Source: Candidatus Peregrinibacteria bacterium (GTDB lineage: Bacteria; Patescibacteriota; Gracilibacteria; UM-FILTER-43-11). From it: a DNA stretch of 34,688 nt. Made by a program: the position numbers and the translations under genes. Positions 1 through 8,550 of the stretch are shown here, piece by piece (within the stretch, counting starts at the first letter, position 1; each line of letters opens with the position of its first letter). The notes under the pieces are model-generated. The model was not told the origin of the DNA. It saw only the letters and a list, made by a program, of their open reading frames with translations, and did not search any database. The stretch spans positions 1 to 34,688 of the forward strand of contig JAFGCR010000014.1 of NCBI GenBank assembly GCA_016932495.1, read 5' to 3'.

Positions 1-645
1 AATCCCGATGACGTGATCCGGAAGTACGGGGCTGACACTCTGCGTTTGTATGAGATGTTTATGGGGCCGTTTGACGCGGTGAAGCCCTGGAGCACCAAAA
101 ACATCGAAGGCTGTTTCCGTTTTCTGCAAAAAGTCTGGCGGTTGGCGGAAGAGGGGAATGTTGTGGATGAAAAACCGGATGCAGATTTAAACCGCTTGAC
201 CCATAAAACCATTAAAAAGGTCGGGGATGATATTGAGACGTTCGGCTTCAATACCGCCATTTCGCAAATGATGATTTTAACCAATGAATTGTTTAAGCTG
301 AAAAAAATCCCCAGAGAAGCCCTTGAGAAACTGTCACTTATCCTTTCTCCCTTCGCGCCGCATCTGGGTGAGGAGTTATGGGAAAAACTGGGCCACAGTA
401 AGACGCTGGCTTATGAGCCATGGCCTGAATATGATCCTAAACTGGTTGTCGATGACACGTTTGAGCTGGTGTTTGCGGTCAACGGCAAAAAGCGCGGTTC
501 CAAAATGGTGCCGAAAACTATTTCCGAAGAAGGCGCCATTAAAGAAGCACTGGCAGACGGCGGTGTACAGCGGAATATTGAAGGAAAGGAAGTGATTAAA
601 AAGATCTATGTGCCGGGGAAGCTGGTGAATATTGTAGTTCGATAG
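1..645 (+). CDS. leuS: Leucyl-tRNA synthetase, C-terminal part (5' end outside window)
   Basis: Charges tRNA-Leu with leucine in the cytoplasm. The window opens in frame with NPDDVIRKYGADTLRLYEMF, the segment that in class I synthetases directly follows the KMSKS loop, so the HIGH motif, editing domain and KMSKS lie upstream of the window. The anticodon-binding helical domain follows, including SPFAPHLGEELWEKLG. The last ~65 residues resemble the C-terminal domain that contacts the tRNA, ending VPGKLVNIVVR then TAG. The GTG at base 13 given by the ORF track is an internal Val codon, not a start. The gene is convergent with the minor-pilin operon, and a repeat-rich gap lies between them. The family assignment is secure; the subclass cannot be judged from this fragment. 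Confidence 0.95.
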   Translation, partial: NPDDVIRKYGADTLRLYEMFMGPFDAVKPWSTKNIEGCFRFLQKVWRLAEEGNVVDEKPDADLNRLTHKTIKKVGDDIETFGFNTAISQMMILTNELFKLKKIPREALEKLSLILSPFAPHLGEELWEKLGHSKTLAYEPWPEYDPKLVVDDTFELVFAVNGKKRGSKMVPKTISEEGAIKEALADGGVQRNIEGKEVIKKIYVPGKLVNIVVR

Positions 646-657
646 TTCTGCCTATGG

Positions 658-871
658 TGTGGAACTATTTCATGTGGGCCAACACTTTGTGTGTGGAACT
701 GTTTCGCGTGGATCTGACCTTCGCTCGTGTAAATTCAAAATAAGGGTTCAACCTATCACAATGTTAATTAAAAAGTCAATTTGAGGCGAATAGGTTCCAA
801 CATGAAGCGGTCCCACGGTTGTTAGACCAGTCTCACATTGAAATGGCTCCACAGCGAAGCGGAATTATTCC
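658..871. repeat. Five degenerate ~20-nt repeats in inverted array, convergent leuS/pilin junction
   Basis: This 219-base gap has no gene. Two direct copies, TGTGGAACTATTTCATGTGG (658-677) and TGTGGAACTGTTTCGCGTGG (692-711), match at 17 of 20 positions with transitions only. Three inverted relatives follow at 798-817 (CAACATGAAGCGGTCCCACG), 834-853 (CACATTGAAATGGCTCCACA) and 849-871 (contains CCACAGCGAAGCGG). The inverted copies could fold back on the direct ones. Each copy centres on a GAA or TTC triplet flanked by mostly complementary dinucleotides. There is no T-run, so it is not a classical terminator, although it sits where two convergent transcripts would end. The last copy overlaps the 3' end of the neighbouring CDS. 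Confidence 0.75.
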
Positions 872-2046
872 TGCTGAATGATCGTAAAGTCAAACAGCGG
901 TACGGTGGTCTTTGGCGTGACCGTGGAGGTGATGGATTGTTTGAATCCACGGTAATATCCGTCGGATTTGATCTGAATGTAGGGGCGGGGGAGTGAGTCG
1001 GAACTGGAATTGACCGTGTATTCAAAATAGGGGAGTTCAATCCGTTCCTCCTGCGTAGGATTGTTGATATAGGGGGTGTGGATATGCTCCATCGGGGCGA
1101 TGATCAGGAATTCGAAAAGCAGTTTAGAGTGGGTATCGGCTGAGGCGCGGTCGATGAAAGCAGAAATCTTTTCTAAATCTCCATTTTCATTGATGCCGTA
1201 AGCCGAATCACTCAGAGTGAATTCAAAATCATTGGTTTCTCTGAAATCCTGCTCACACAATTCCGATTTTTCATTGCCGGCGCCCGAGTCGCTGAGGCAG
1301 CCCCGGATAGGGATCAGGCTTTTTTCCGCGCCGTCCGACATCTTCCATAAGATCACTGGGTCTTTTTCACTGTCTTCATTCACTTTGCCGTCGCAGTCTT
1401 TGTCTTCCGGGTTTTCCGGACAGTTCTCGATGGCTTGCTGTGTGACAGGTTCATCAGGATCTTCATTGATGGTATTCAGGCTTCCGTCATAATCTCTGTC
1501 ATTGTCGATTTTCAGCTTTCCCGTTGAACCGGGTATGATACCCTCCGGTATTTTAAAAGTGATGCTGAAGGTATCGTTGATGGTGGCGATATCGGTAGCA
1601 GCAAAAGGACCGGAGTTGATGCCATTGGTATTTGTGCCGGTGTAATTAGTATCGTTATAAAGATAGATCATCAGTTTCTGGTTCGCATACATCCGGCCCG
1701 ACCATTCAGTTGCCCCGCTGATGCTTTCCACTTCCCATTCATTGCACCAGTCGGCAGTACCCGTACTGCATGGTTCTGAATTGATAAAATTCGTGTTGCG
1801 TACTGCGCCGTCGTCCAGCGGAGGGGTTTCATAGCCCGCGAAATGGGGTGTTATTTCATACAGCGCGTCCTCTAAGCCGGCTTCGGCTGCCAGATAAGCC
1901 CGGTTGCTTGCTTCAATGCGCGTGGAGGCCTGAAGTCCCCGTATGATCAGCTGGCTCACGGCGGCGGACGAGACCATCAGCAGGGTAACGAGCCCGATGA
2001 CGAGCGGCATGGAGACGCCTTTGGTGTGCTTTTTTTCGGTGGGCAT
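865..2046 (-). CDS. PilX/GspK-like minor pilin
   Basis: Likely a minor pilin or pseudopilin of a type IV pilus-like machine in the cell envelope. The N-terminus (KGVSMPLVIGLVTLLMVSSA) has the short basic stretch and hydrophobic helix of PilX proteins, followed by the AYLAAEAGLEDALYEI stretch typical of PilX/GspK. The prepilin Gly-Phe site is not obvious. Residues ~180-225 hold Asp-rich loops (DNDRDYDG, DKDCDGKVNED) that look like calcium-binding loops; the C-terminal half is β-rich. At 393 aa it is longer than usual PilX. It is the last gene of the operon, 8 nt after the PilW-like gene, matching the FimU-PilV-PilW-PilX order of characterised minor-pilin operons. There is no Shine-Dalgarno at the ATG. 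A GspK role is the main alternative. Confidence 0.8.
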   Translation of the reverse strand: MPTEKKHTKGVSMPLVIGLVTLLMVSSAAVSQLIIRGLQASTRIEASNRAYLAAEAGLEDALYEITPHFAGYETPPLDDGAVRNTNFINSEPCSTGTADWCNEWEVESISGATEWSGRMYANQKLMIYLYNDTNYTGTNTNGINSGPFAATDIATINDTFSITFKIPEGIIPGSTGKLKIDNDRDYDGSLNTINEDPDEPVTQQAIENCPENPEDKDCDGKVNEDSEKDPVILWKMSDGAEKSLIPIRGCLSDSGAGNEKSELCEQDFRETNDFEFTLSDSAYGINENGDLEKISAFIDRASADTHSKLLFEFLIIAPMEHIHTPYINNPTQEERIELPYFEYTVNSSSDSLPRPYIQIKSDGYYRGFKQSITSTVTPKTTVPLFDFTIIQQE

Positions 2047-2054
2047 TAAAACAA

Positions 2055-5000
2055 TTAAGGGCAGGTAAAAGAAACGCGGATTTCAGACAGCCAGGGACTG
2101 AAAGTGCCGGCTGAGTCGGACAATTTTGCTTTCCAGACCAGATTATTATCATTGGGGCCGAAATTTACATTGACTCCGATATCAGCCGTTGAAAGCCAGT
2201 TATTGCCGGAGCAGTCCATAGGGCCGCACCAGGTCAGGCCGCCATCATTGGAAAGCTGCCATTTGATTTCGGTCATTCCGCCGGAGTCCGCGAACTTATC
2301 ATCAAACACAGCGTTCTGAATACGGGCATTAAGTACACGGGGGCAGCTGGCGGGATTGAAAGGCAGGGATTCGCTGATGATCTCGCCTTCAATGGGCGCT
2401 CCGCTCGCGTTCAGTGTATACGTTCCGTCCGCGTAAGTGATGGTGTCGTCGTAAGACTGGATATAATTCTGAGAAGATAACTGGTCAAAGAAACTGCGCT
2501 GGTTCCAGTCGAGACAGTAATGGTCATTGATTCCCACCAGTCCGTTGCAGTTTTCATCACTGTTTGAGCCGTCACCTGCCAGGCTGAGCGTGTCATTGCA
2601 CACTTCGAGATTTGTGTTAAAGGGAAAGCCTGTCACGTTACAGCACTCGGGTTCGAACGTCTCATCCGCCAGGGCGGCGAGGGGGTCGGCTTTCGTGTCG
2701 ATATGGTCAAAGCGCTCATGGCCCGTGACCGCGCTGACCCGGCAGTTGTTGTTCAGGCCGTCTATGCATTTGTCATGGGTGTTTTCCAGGATATTCGGAT
2801 GGATATTGATGTTCGTGTCATCACAGTCATAAGTAGGGCGTTCTTCCAGTGCCATTAGAGTTGCATTGCATTCCGGCGGATTGCCTTTATAAAGGTTGGC
2901 GTCCTGAATGCCGAATCCATCCGCGTCCGTATCCATACAGCAGGCTCGATCGCTGTGATCCCAGCCATCATCTCCGATCGCCACGGCATAACGGGCGTTC
3001 ACAAAACTGCAGTTGTTGTCGATGGGCTCACCGACAAGCGGGGAGCCGACACCATAAGTCGCGTCATCGCATAACTCTGGGTTGTCGTCATCCGTCCCTA
3101 CGTCAAAAAGGCCGTTTCCATCATTATCAATAAAAGGCCTGATGCTTGCGTCATCATCATTGCAGTCGATGATGCCATAGGGGCCGTAGGAATCCGCTTT
3201 TTTATCTTCGGTCTCACAGGTCATCACGCCGATTGGACCCATAAAGCTGTCATTGTCATTATCCGGGCAGCAGTCTTCATCGCTATTAATTCCCTGATTG
3301 CCGTCAAAAAGAATGTCACAGTCATTATCGACCCCGTCGTTACAAATCGTTTCCCCGCCTTCTTCATAGGGTTTGATATTCTGACACAGGCCGCCGGTAT
3401 CCGTGCATATCTCATCCAGCTCCGTATCGATATCAAACGGGGCTTCAAAGTCTGTGTAATGACCGAGGAAGTCATACCATACGTAGTCATCGGGGTCCGG
3501 CGGGTTCTGGTCCAGCACGCTGATACCCGCGAGTGCCTGATCGTGTAGGGTGTTGCTGCAAATGGTCGCTGTGCAATCCGGATCGAATTCATCAGCGCCC
3601 CCTGAGTCGTCCAGCGGGTCATAGTCACAGTCATTGTCCAGCCCGTCAACGCACAGCACGCCCACTTCATCCCCCTCATTGACCAGCCGGTGATGAATGG
3701 GGTCGTCCGGAGCAGTCGCGCGGTCGCACAGCCCGCCGATATCGATACAGATCTCATGCAGTTCATCGGATTCCGGTTTGCCGAACAGGTAGTTCGGGTT
3801 GTCGTAAAAACGGGGCCCCAGTATCACATCGGTCGGATCTTTAACACCGTTAGTGCACATGATATCGATGCAGTTCTGGTCGTATTCATCCGCTCCCTGG
3901 CGGAGCGCGATGTTCCATTCAGCCACGGAGCTGTTTTCGTCCAGGCCCTCATAGGCCATGTAGTCTTCCAGGCCTGCGGTCACAATATCCTCCCAGGTAA
4001 GTTCAAAGTCGTAATTGCAGTCATTGTCATAACCGTCCGAGCAATTGGTCTCACTGAGGGCCAGCGGGCGGAAGTAACACGCACCGCCCACATCGATACA
4101 GGCTTCTCCCGGATCCAGATAGCCGTTGTTGCACAAGTGTACCAGGCAGTTCGGGTCCTCTTCATCGGTCAGTCCGTCCCCGTCGTTGTCCACATCGTCG
4201 TGACAGCGCCGGTTTTTGCATTCGTCATCCCCGTCGCAGGAATTCATCTCGTTTTTTCCGCCCTCGTAATAGGTCCGGCCCCCTTCCGTATCAAAAGGCG
4301 GTTCGTGGTCGAGACCGTCCGGTTCCGGCGGGTCGATCGGGACGAACAGTTCTCCTTCCATCCGGACCGGGGTGATGAGACCGCTGACGATATTATCAAA
4401 TGCCTGTTCCTCATAAATAATGTCGCTGCATCCGGGCCATACCCCCTGTGAACAGGTCTGCTGCGCGCCTGCCACAATGCCCTGGTTTTTGGGGCAGGGT
4501 CTCATGTCGCCGTCGATGCATTCCTGCAAATTGCATTCCGTGATGATCTCGGTCTGGGTGCGGGAGGAGACTGTGGATTCAAGGACAATGTCCGGCGTGC
4601 TTCCCCGGATCTGACTGGCAATACGCGGGCTGGCGCGGATGATCATTTTAATCGTTACATGAGGCTGGATCTGGACGTCAGCATCCGCGTAAGCTTTCCG
4701 CGGGTCGTCGCTGGGAGTGATGAAAAATTTCAGGTCCACCACATCCAGCGAGGCAGGAGTGATATCCATGTAACTGCTGTTTTCCAGGTCATCCGGGTCA
4801 TCGCGAATGATCTCGGTATAACCGAAGATACAACTCGGCGGAAGATCGCCGGGGGTTATCCGATCACATTCAAAGCCTTCGTCACAGACCCAGGTATCCA
4901 CCAGGCCGTCTTTTTCTCCCTGATCCCTTCCGCATCTTAAGCTGTTTTCTCCGTCTGACAGGTGATCGATTCCATAGTCTTTCCCTACTAGTTTTAAAAG

Positions 5001-5624
5001 GGCTATTTTACCAATCGTGTTTCCCAGTTCATCCGTGGTTTCGATGCGTCTTAGGTACGTCCGGTGGGTCCCGGTCGGGTCGATCAGGTAAAGTTTTTCC
5101 TGGATCGGGCTTTCCAGGGGGGCTGGCGTATCCTCATTACGAATGCCCGTGCTTTCATCGTCATAGGTGCCGTATTTTCCGTCCGGTCCCGCGGAATAAA
5201 ACTGCCGGCTGTACTGGCAGTAGTTCTGGCCGTACGTCTCGTTAATACCGGTGCCGAAAAAGTTCGCGGCCTGATTATAGTATTCTTCGTAATCCACACT
5301 GCCGTTTCGGACCTCTTTCACAATCCGTTCCATGACAAAGCGGGCTTCTTCATAAACGATGTTGGCCGCTTTGATATTGCGGTAGGAGTTGAAGAAATTG
5401 GTGTAGATCCCGGTGGCCGTGGCGATCAAAACACCCAGAATGAATGTGGAGACAAGAAGCTCGGCAATGGTGAAGCCCTTCTGATTGAGACCTATTGAAG
5501 ACCCATCGAGGACCCGATGGATTGAAAATCCGATCCTCAGTCTATTGGGTCTTCGATTGGGCCCTCTATTGGAATATGCCTCTGTTATATCATTGTATTG
5601 TTGTATCGTCGTGTCGTTAAGCAA
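2055..5624 (-). CDS. PilW-like prepilin with large MopE-type Cys/Asp-rich region
   Basis: Prepilin-type protein of 1189 aa, probably at or near the tip of a type IV pilus. Residues 48-76 are a prepilin leader/helix: cleavage G50|F51, then FTIAELLVSTFILGVLIATA with Glu at +5. Residues ~80-355 resemble a PilW pilin head. From ~360 to ~1050 there are many repeats of the kind CxDGxDNDCD and DCDD...P, the motif of MopE-type metal-binding repeats, preceded by a PCPKNQ...GAQQTCSQGVWPGC unit. The last ~130 residues form a β-sandwich-like segment with paired Trp motifs. Ordinary PilW is several times shorter. The start is TTG, 3 nt after the upstream stop, giving an unusually long 50-aa leader encoded by a repeat. 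No other ATG/GTG/TTG lies before the cleavage site. Confidence 0.85.
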   Translation of the reverse strand: MLNDTTIQQYNDITEAYSNRGPNRRPNRLRIGFSIHRVLDGSSIGLNQKGFTIAELLVSTFILGVLIATATGIYTNFFNSYRNIKAANIVYEEARFVMERIVKEVRNGSVDYEEYYNQAANFFGTGINETYGQNYCQYSRQFYSAGPDGKYGTYDDESTGIRNEDTPAPLESPIQEKLYLIDPTGTHRTYLRRIETTDELGNTIGKIALLKLVGKDYGIDHLSDGENSLRCGRDQGEKDGLVDTWVCDEGFECDRITPGDLPPSCIFGYTEIIRDDPDDLENSSYMDITPASLDVVDLKFFITPSDDPRKAYADADVQIQPHVTIKMIIRASPRIASQIRGSTPDIVLESTVSSRTQTEIITECNLQECIDGDMRPCPKNQGIVAGAQQTCSQGVWPGCSDIIYEEQAFDNIVSGLITPVRMEGELFVPIDPPEPDGLDHEPPFDTEGGRTYYEGGKNEMNSCDGDDECKNRRCHDDVDNDGDGLTDEEDPNCLVHLCNNGYLDPGEACIDVGGACYFRPLALSETNCSDGYDNDCNYDFELTWEDIVTAGLEDYMAYEGLDENSSVAEWNIALRQGADEYDQNCIDIMCTNGVKDPTDVILGPRFYDNPNYLFGKPESDELHEICIDIGGLCDRATAPDDPIHHRLVNEGDEVGVLCVDGLDNDCDYDPLDDSGGADEFDPDCTATICSNTLHDQALAGISVLDQNPPDPDDYVWYDFLGHYTDFEAPFDIDTELDEICTDTGGLCQNIKPYEEGGETICNDGVDNDCDILFDGNQGINSDEDCCPDNDNDSFMGPIGVMTCETEDKKADSYGPYGIIDCNDDDASIRPFIDNDGNGLFDVGTDDDNPELCDDATYGVGSPLVGEPIDNNCSFVNARYAVAIGDDGWDHSDRACCMDTDADGFGIQDANLYKGNPPECNATLMALEERPTYDCDDTNINIHPNILENTHDKCIDGLNNNCRVSAVTGHERFDHIDTKADPLAALADETFEPECCNVTGFPFNTNLEVCNDTLSLAGDGSNSDENCNGLVGINDHYCLDWNQRSFFDQLSSQNYIQSYDDTITYADGTYTLNASGAPIEGEIISESLPFNPASCPRVLNARIQNAVFDDKFADSGGMTEIKWQLSNDGGLTWCGPMDCSGNNWLSTADIGVNVNFGPNDNNLVWKAKLSDSAGTFSPWLSEIRVSFTCP
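5484..5610. repeat. Inverted-word repeat inside the PilW-like leader region
   Basis: The plus strand carries several variants of a GGGTCTTC/GAAGACCC word in both orientations: CTATTGAAGACCCATCGAGG near 5490, GACCCGATGGATTG, then CTATTGGGTCTTCGATTGGG near 5540. Together they make an imperfect palindrome. This resembles the intergenic arrays elsewhere in the window but here is read as codons ~8-47 of the PilW-like gene, since no other standard start codon lies between it and the prepilin cleavage site. Confidence 0.55.
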
Positions 5625-5627
5625 TAT

Positions 5628-6467
5628 TTAGCCGTTTAATTGTTCACGGCCAAGATAATCGGTGATATGGGTGGATAGTTCCACGGTATGTTCCATCCGG
5701 CTGTCGCGCCAGGTTACGGTAACCGTGATGCGCATGCGGTTCAGGCTGCCGGGGCCGGCCGCATTAAATTCCCCAGGGGTGCTGATGAGTCCGCCTCCGT
5801 TGGTCAGGTACTGGATTTTAACGGTCCGACGGAAGATAGTTTTGTCCGCTTCGGTTCCCAATCCGTCATCTGAAGGGATGTAAACATGGTTATAGGTGTC
5901 GGTATCGTTTACATAATCATGGTCCAGGTCTGTGTCAGTTAGGGGATCGATATCCACCAAAAACAGGGTGGCAAAGTCGATCCACTGGGTCCCGTCCCAC
6001 ACATAACTTTTGTTTTCATCAGTTTTACGGAAGGTATCGCCTTTAGCAGGGGATTCAGGGAAATTCACACCGCTGCTATCCATATTTAAAATATTGCCCA
6101 GCCGCCAGCGTTCTGTATCCTGTTTATAAATAATATATTCTCCGGGCAGGATCAGTTCGTCTACCGCGCCCGTGCAAGGAGCGTTCGGGTCAAATTTTGG
6201 CGCGAAGTTCCAGCACTGCCGGCGGTTGGTCGCAAATCTGAGCCAGTTCGTGTCCCGGATATTCCGCACGGCTTCGATGCCTTCCCGGGCGATATTGACG
6301 GCCACGACCCGGTTTTTGGCGATGTGGACATTTCCCAGTGAAGAGCCGATGATGGCGCTGGAAAACATGACCCCAAAAGACAGGATCGTCATCGCGATGA
6401 TGGCTTCCAGAATACTTTCTCCCCCCCTGTTTTTTAAAGAAAGTCTCATAAATTTTAATCGTTGCAT
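5628..6467 (-). CDS. PilV-like prepilin
   Basis: Minor prepilin of a type IV pilus-like system. The N-terminus reads LKNRGGESILEAIIAMTILSFGVM: a leader peptidase Gly followed by an unusual Glu at +1 in place of Phe, with the conserved Glu at +5, then a hydrophobic helix as in PilV. VAVNIAREGIEAVRNIRDTNW is a typical PilV continuation. An Asp-rich loop (DIDPLTDTDLDHDYVND) sits near residues 165-185. The C-terminus (RITVTVTWRDSRMEHTVELST) is β-rich. The ORF overlaps the upstream pseudopilin by 13 nt; an ATG at 6449 would instead leave a 5-nt gap and keep the whole leader. It is the second pilin in FimT-PilV-PilW-PilX order. Confidence 0.85.
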   Translation of the reverse strand: MQRLKFMRLSLKNRGGESILEAIIAMTILSFGVMFSSAIIGSSLGNVHIAKNRVVAVNIAREGIEAVRNIRDTNWLRFATNRRQCWNFAPKFDPNAPCTGAVDELILPGEYIIYKQDTERWRLGNILNMDSSGVNFPESPAKGDTFRKTDENKSYVWDGTQWIDFATLFLVDIDPLTDTDLDHDYVNDTDTYNHVYIPSDDGLGTEADKTIFRRTVKIQYLTNGGGLISTPGEFNAAGPGSLNRMRITVTVTWRDSRMEHTVELSTHITDYLGREQLNG

Positions 6468-7174
6468 TCATCGGCGCTGTATTCAAGGGCCGGAAAAGTT
6501 TTGATACGGTTGATGCGGATGAACTGGCATTTTTTTGCTGAATCCTCCGGGGCGGCCGGGTTGAAAAATTTCATCCCCAGCTCTTCCATGGAATCCATGG
6601 CTCCGCTATTGTCTCCAATAAAGGTATCGGCTAAGGGGGGAGTGTAGATCACCACGGCTTCCGTGGCAGTCGGTTCTTCCGGTTCGTCGGTGTCCCATTT
6701 CCATTCCCCGTCAAAATAAAAGGAGTGGAAATGAAGCAGGTTGCCGGGAATTTCAAAGGTCCTGATGACCCTGTCATTCCCATCGAACCGTTTGGCGTCG
6801 CTGTCATTGTCATCGTTCTGATACCCCTCATGATCCGGGCCGGCTCCCAGGTTGGCGAATAAAGTAAAGGTAGACATGGTGTCCGGATCGGGTTCCAGTT
6901 TTATGTAAACCCCGTATCCGTCTGCGGGGATCAGATTCTGCCCCAGCGTGTCCACATAAATTCCTTGGCTCGTATTGGCAAAATTGCGCGCGTCGGTCAG
7001 CATGCCTGTCATCTGGATAAAAGCTTCATTAAAATCAAAGCGGTCGCGTTCCTCAAAATAGATCCGTCCGCCGATGGTCATCAGGATGCCGGCAATGATC
7101 GTTACAATGAACATTTCCGCAATCGTGAAACCATTGCTTCGCAAAATTTTCAATTTTAAATTTTTAATTTTCAT
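6455..7174 (-). CDS. FimT/GspH-like pseudopilin
   Basis: Prepilin-like protein with a canonical type III signal: basic leader MKIKNLKLKILRSN, then G|FTIAEMFIVTIIAGILMTIG with Glu at +5. RDRFDFNEAFIQMTGMLTDARNFANTSQG fits the amphipathic helix of GspH/FimT pseudopilins. An Asp-rich loop (NDDNDSDAKRFDGND) lies near residues 119-132; the rest is β-rich with two late Cys residues. It starts the minor-pilin operon and overlaps the stop of pgi by 4 nt (ATGA), so its translation is probably coupled to pgi. The leader codons come from an A/T-rich iterated stretch resembling the intergenic word arrays. FimU is an equally good name. Confidence 0.88.
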   Translation of the reverse strand: MKIKNLKLKILRSNGFTIAEMFIVTIIAGILMTIGGRIYFEERDRFDFNEAFIQMTGMLTDARNFANTSQGIYVDTLGQNLIPADGYGVYIKLEPDPDTMSTFTLFANLGAGPDHEGYQNDDNDSDAKRFDGNDRVIRTFEIPGNLLHFHSFYFDGEWKWDTDEPEEPTATEAVVIYTPPLADTFIGDNSGAMDSMEELGMKFFNPAAPEDSAKKCQFIRINRIKTFPALEYSADECND

Positions 7175-8493
7175 TTCGATAAAAGTTTTTTAGTTATTTT
7201 TTTCCCTTCCTCCACGCCGGGCTGACTGAACGCGTTCACTTTGTACATAAGCCCCAGAAGCGCGATCTGTATTTCAAAAAGCATGAAGAGCATGCCGAGG
7301 CTTTCCGCATCGATGGTCGGGATCTCAATGGTCACGTTTGGCCGCTTGTTTTTTGTTAGCGATTCCGACGTCCCCTGAAGCGCCGCGTCGATGATCTGAT
7401 TTAATTTTTTATGGTTCAGGAAATCCAGTTCTTTGGGCAGATGGCTGCCGAGCTTAATTTCGTTTTTATGTTTTAAGACGCGGAAGAATATGAACCATTT
7501 ATTAGCAGGCCCCTCGCAATACAGTTGGAGCTGGGAATGCTGGTCCGTGGTCCCCAAAGCGGTGATGGGGGTGGGGCCGACGGTGCTTTTTTTGCCGATA
7601 CTTTCCGCGAGCAGCTGCCGGTACCAGTCGCCCATCCGGAACAGCCGGCTGGAATAAGGCATTAAAACGGTCATCCCTTTCTCTTTCTTTTTATCCAGCA
7701 GGTATTGCAGGCAGGCCAGGATAAGCGCGGGGTTTTCTTCAGGATGTATTTTTTTGATAAGGTCCCTCATCTTTTTCGCCCCCTTCAAAAGCGCGCTGGT
7801 ATCCACTTTCATCAGGACCGCCGGGAGCAGGCCGACCGCGGAGAGCACGCTGAACCGCCCTCCGATTTTCGGCGGCACATCGAACAGATCAAATCCTTCT
7901 TTTTTCGCCAGGGTCCTCAGGGGATTCTTTTGAGGGCCGGTGATAAACACGAAATGTTTTTTCAGGTTTTTTACTTTTTTTTCTTCCAGTTTTTCACGGA
8001 ATATACTGTAAAGCGCAAGAGGTTCCGTCGTGCCGCCTGATTTAGAGATGACTATAAAAAGACTTTTTACCGGATCGGCCACTGACAGCAATTCCGCTAT
8101 GGGGTCGGGGTCGATGTTATCGATGATGAAAAATCGCGGTCTGTTTTTTAGGTTTTGGCAATGTCCGGTTAAGGCTTTTCTGACCGCAATAGCTCCCAGT
8201 GCGGAACCCCCGATGCCGAGCAGTATGATGTTTTCCCATCGGTTTTTTTCCTGTCCTTTTGCCCATGCTTTGATTTTGCGAAGTGTTGCCTGATCATCCG
8301 GGAGGTCCAGGAACGCATATTCCTCTTTATTTTTTGAACGAAAAATGGTTTTCAGGGACGGCTGATTTTTTTTAAGCTCTCCTAAAAAAGAACGCTTGCT
8401 TATGCCGTTCGCCAGCCCGATTTTGTCGCTTAAAGCGTTTTGGTAATCAACGTAGAGCATATTTTGTTTTGGTGGAATATTTTTTACCATCAT
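7171..8493 (-). CDS. pgi: Glucose-6-phosphate isomerase
   Basis: Interconverts glucose-6-phosphate and fructose-6-phosphate in glycolysis and gluconeogenesis. Family motifs are clear: IILLGIGGSALGAIAVRKAL, FIVISKSGGTTEPLALYSIF (sugar-phosphate isomerase signature), GRFSVLSAVGLLPA and TTDQHSQLQLYCEGP. About 440 aa matches bacterial short-type PGI. The ORF track starts at TTG 8496; two ATG codons follow immediately (8493, 8490) and are better starts. A TATAAT ends 2 nt before the first ATG, so the transcript may be nearly leaderless. The gene ends in TGA and overlaps the first pilin gene by 4 nt, an odd partnership of metabolism and pili that could simply reflect genome compaction. Confidence 0.96.
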   Translation of the reverse strand: MMVKNIPPKQNMLYVDYQNALSDKIGLANGISKRSFLGELKKNQPSLKTIFRSKNKEEYAFLDLPDDQATLRKIKAWAKGQEKNRWENIILLGIGGSALGAIAVRKALTGHCQNLKNRPRFFIIDNIDPDPIAELLSVADPVKSLFIVISKSGGTTEPLALYSIFREKLEEKKVKNLKKHFVFITGPQKNPLRTLAKKEGFDLFDVPPKIGGRFSVLSAVGLLPAVLMKVDTSALLKGAKKMRDLIKKIHPEENPALILACLQYLLDKKKEKGMTVLMPYSSRLFRMGDWYRQLLAESIGKKSTVGPTPITALGTTDQHSQLQLYCEGPANKWFIFFRVLKHKNEIKLGSHLPKELDFLNHKKLNQIIDAALQGTSESLTKNKRPNVTIEIPTIDAESLGMLFMLFEIQIALLGLMYKVNAFSQPGVEEGKKITKKLLSK

Positions 8494-8495
8494 CA

Positions 8496-8501
8496 ATTAT
8501 A
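8496..8501 (-). promoter_or_regulatory. Possible -10 box for the pgi-pilin operon
   Basis: TATAAT on the minus strand lies 2 nt before the first ATG of pgi. With normal spacing, transcription would start at about 8489-8491, at the second ATG, giving a leaderless mRNA. The -35 region (TTAGTT, 17-nt spacer) is weak. Part of the signal overlaps the TTG start in the ORF track, which argues against that TTG being used. Confidence 0.4.
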
Positions 8502-8550
8502 CCTTAATTTATGGGTGAAACTAAGGGATTTTTTTGATAATTTCCCGCTG

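Noticed and set aside
3690-4451. 253-aa ORF on the plus strand opposite the PilW-like gene
   Set aside because: It is the antisense of the Asp/Cys-rich repeats, where codon bias removes stops; the translation has no domain, and the minus-strand frame is supported by prepilin and repeat motifs.
2055-5624. Link of the MopE-like repeats to methane oxidation
   Set aside because: The repeat type is widespread in surface proteins of many bacteria; no methane-oxidation gene is present.
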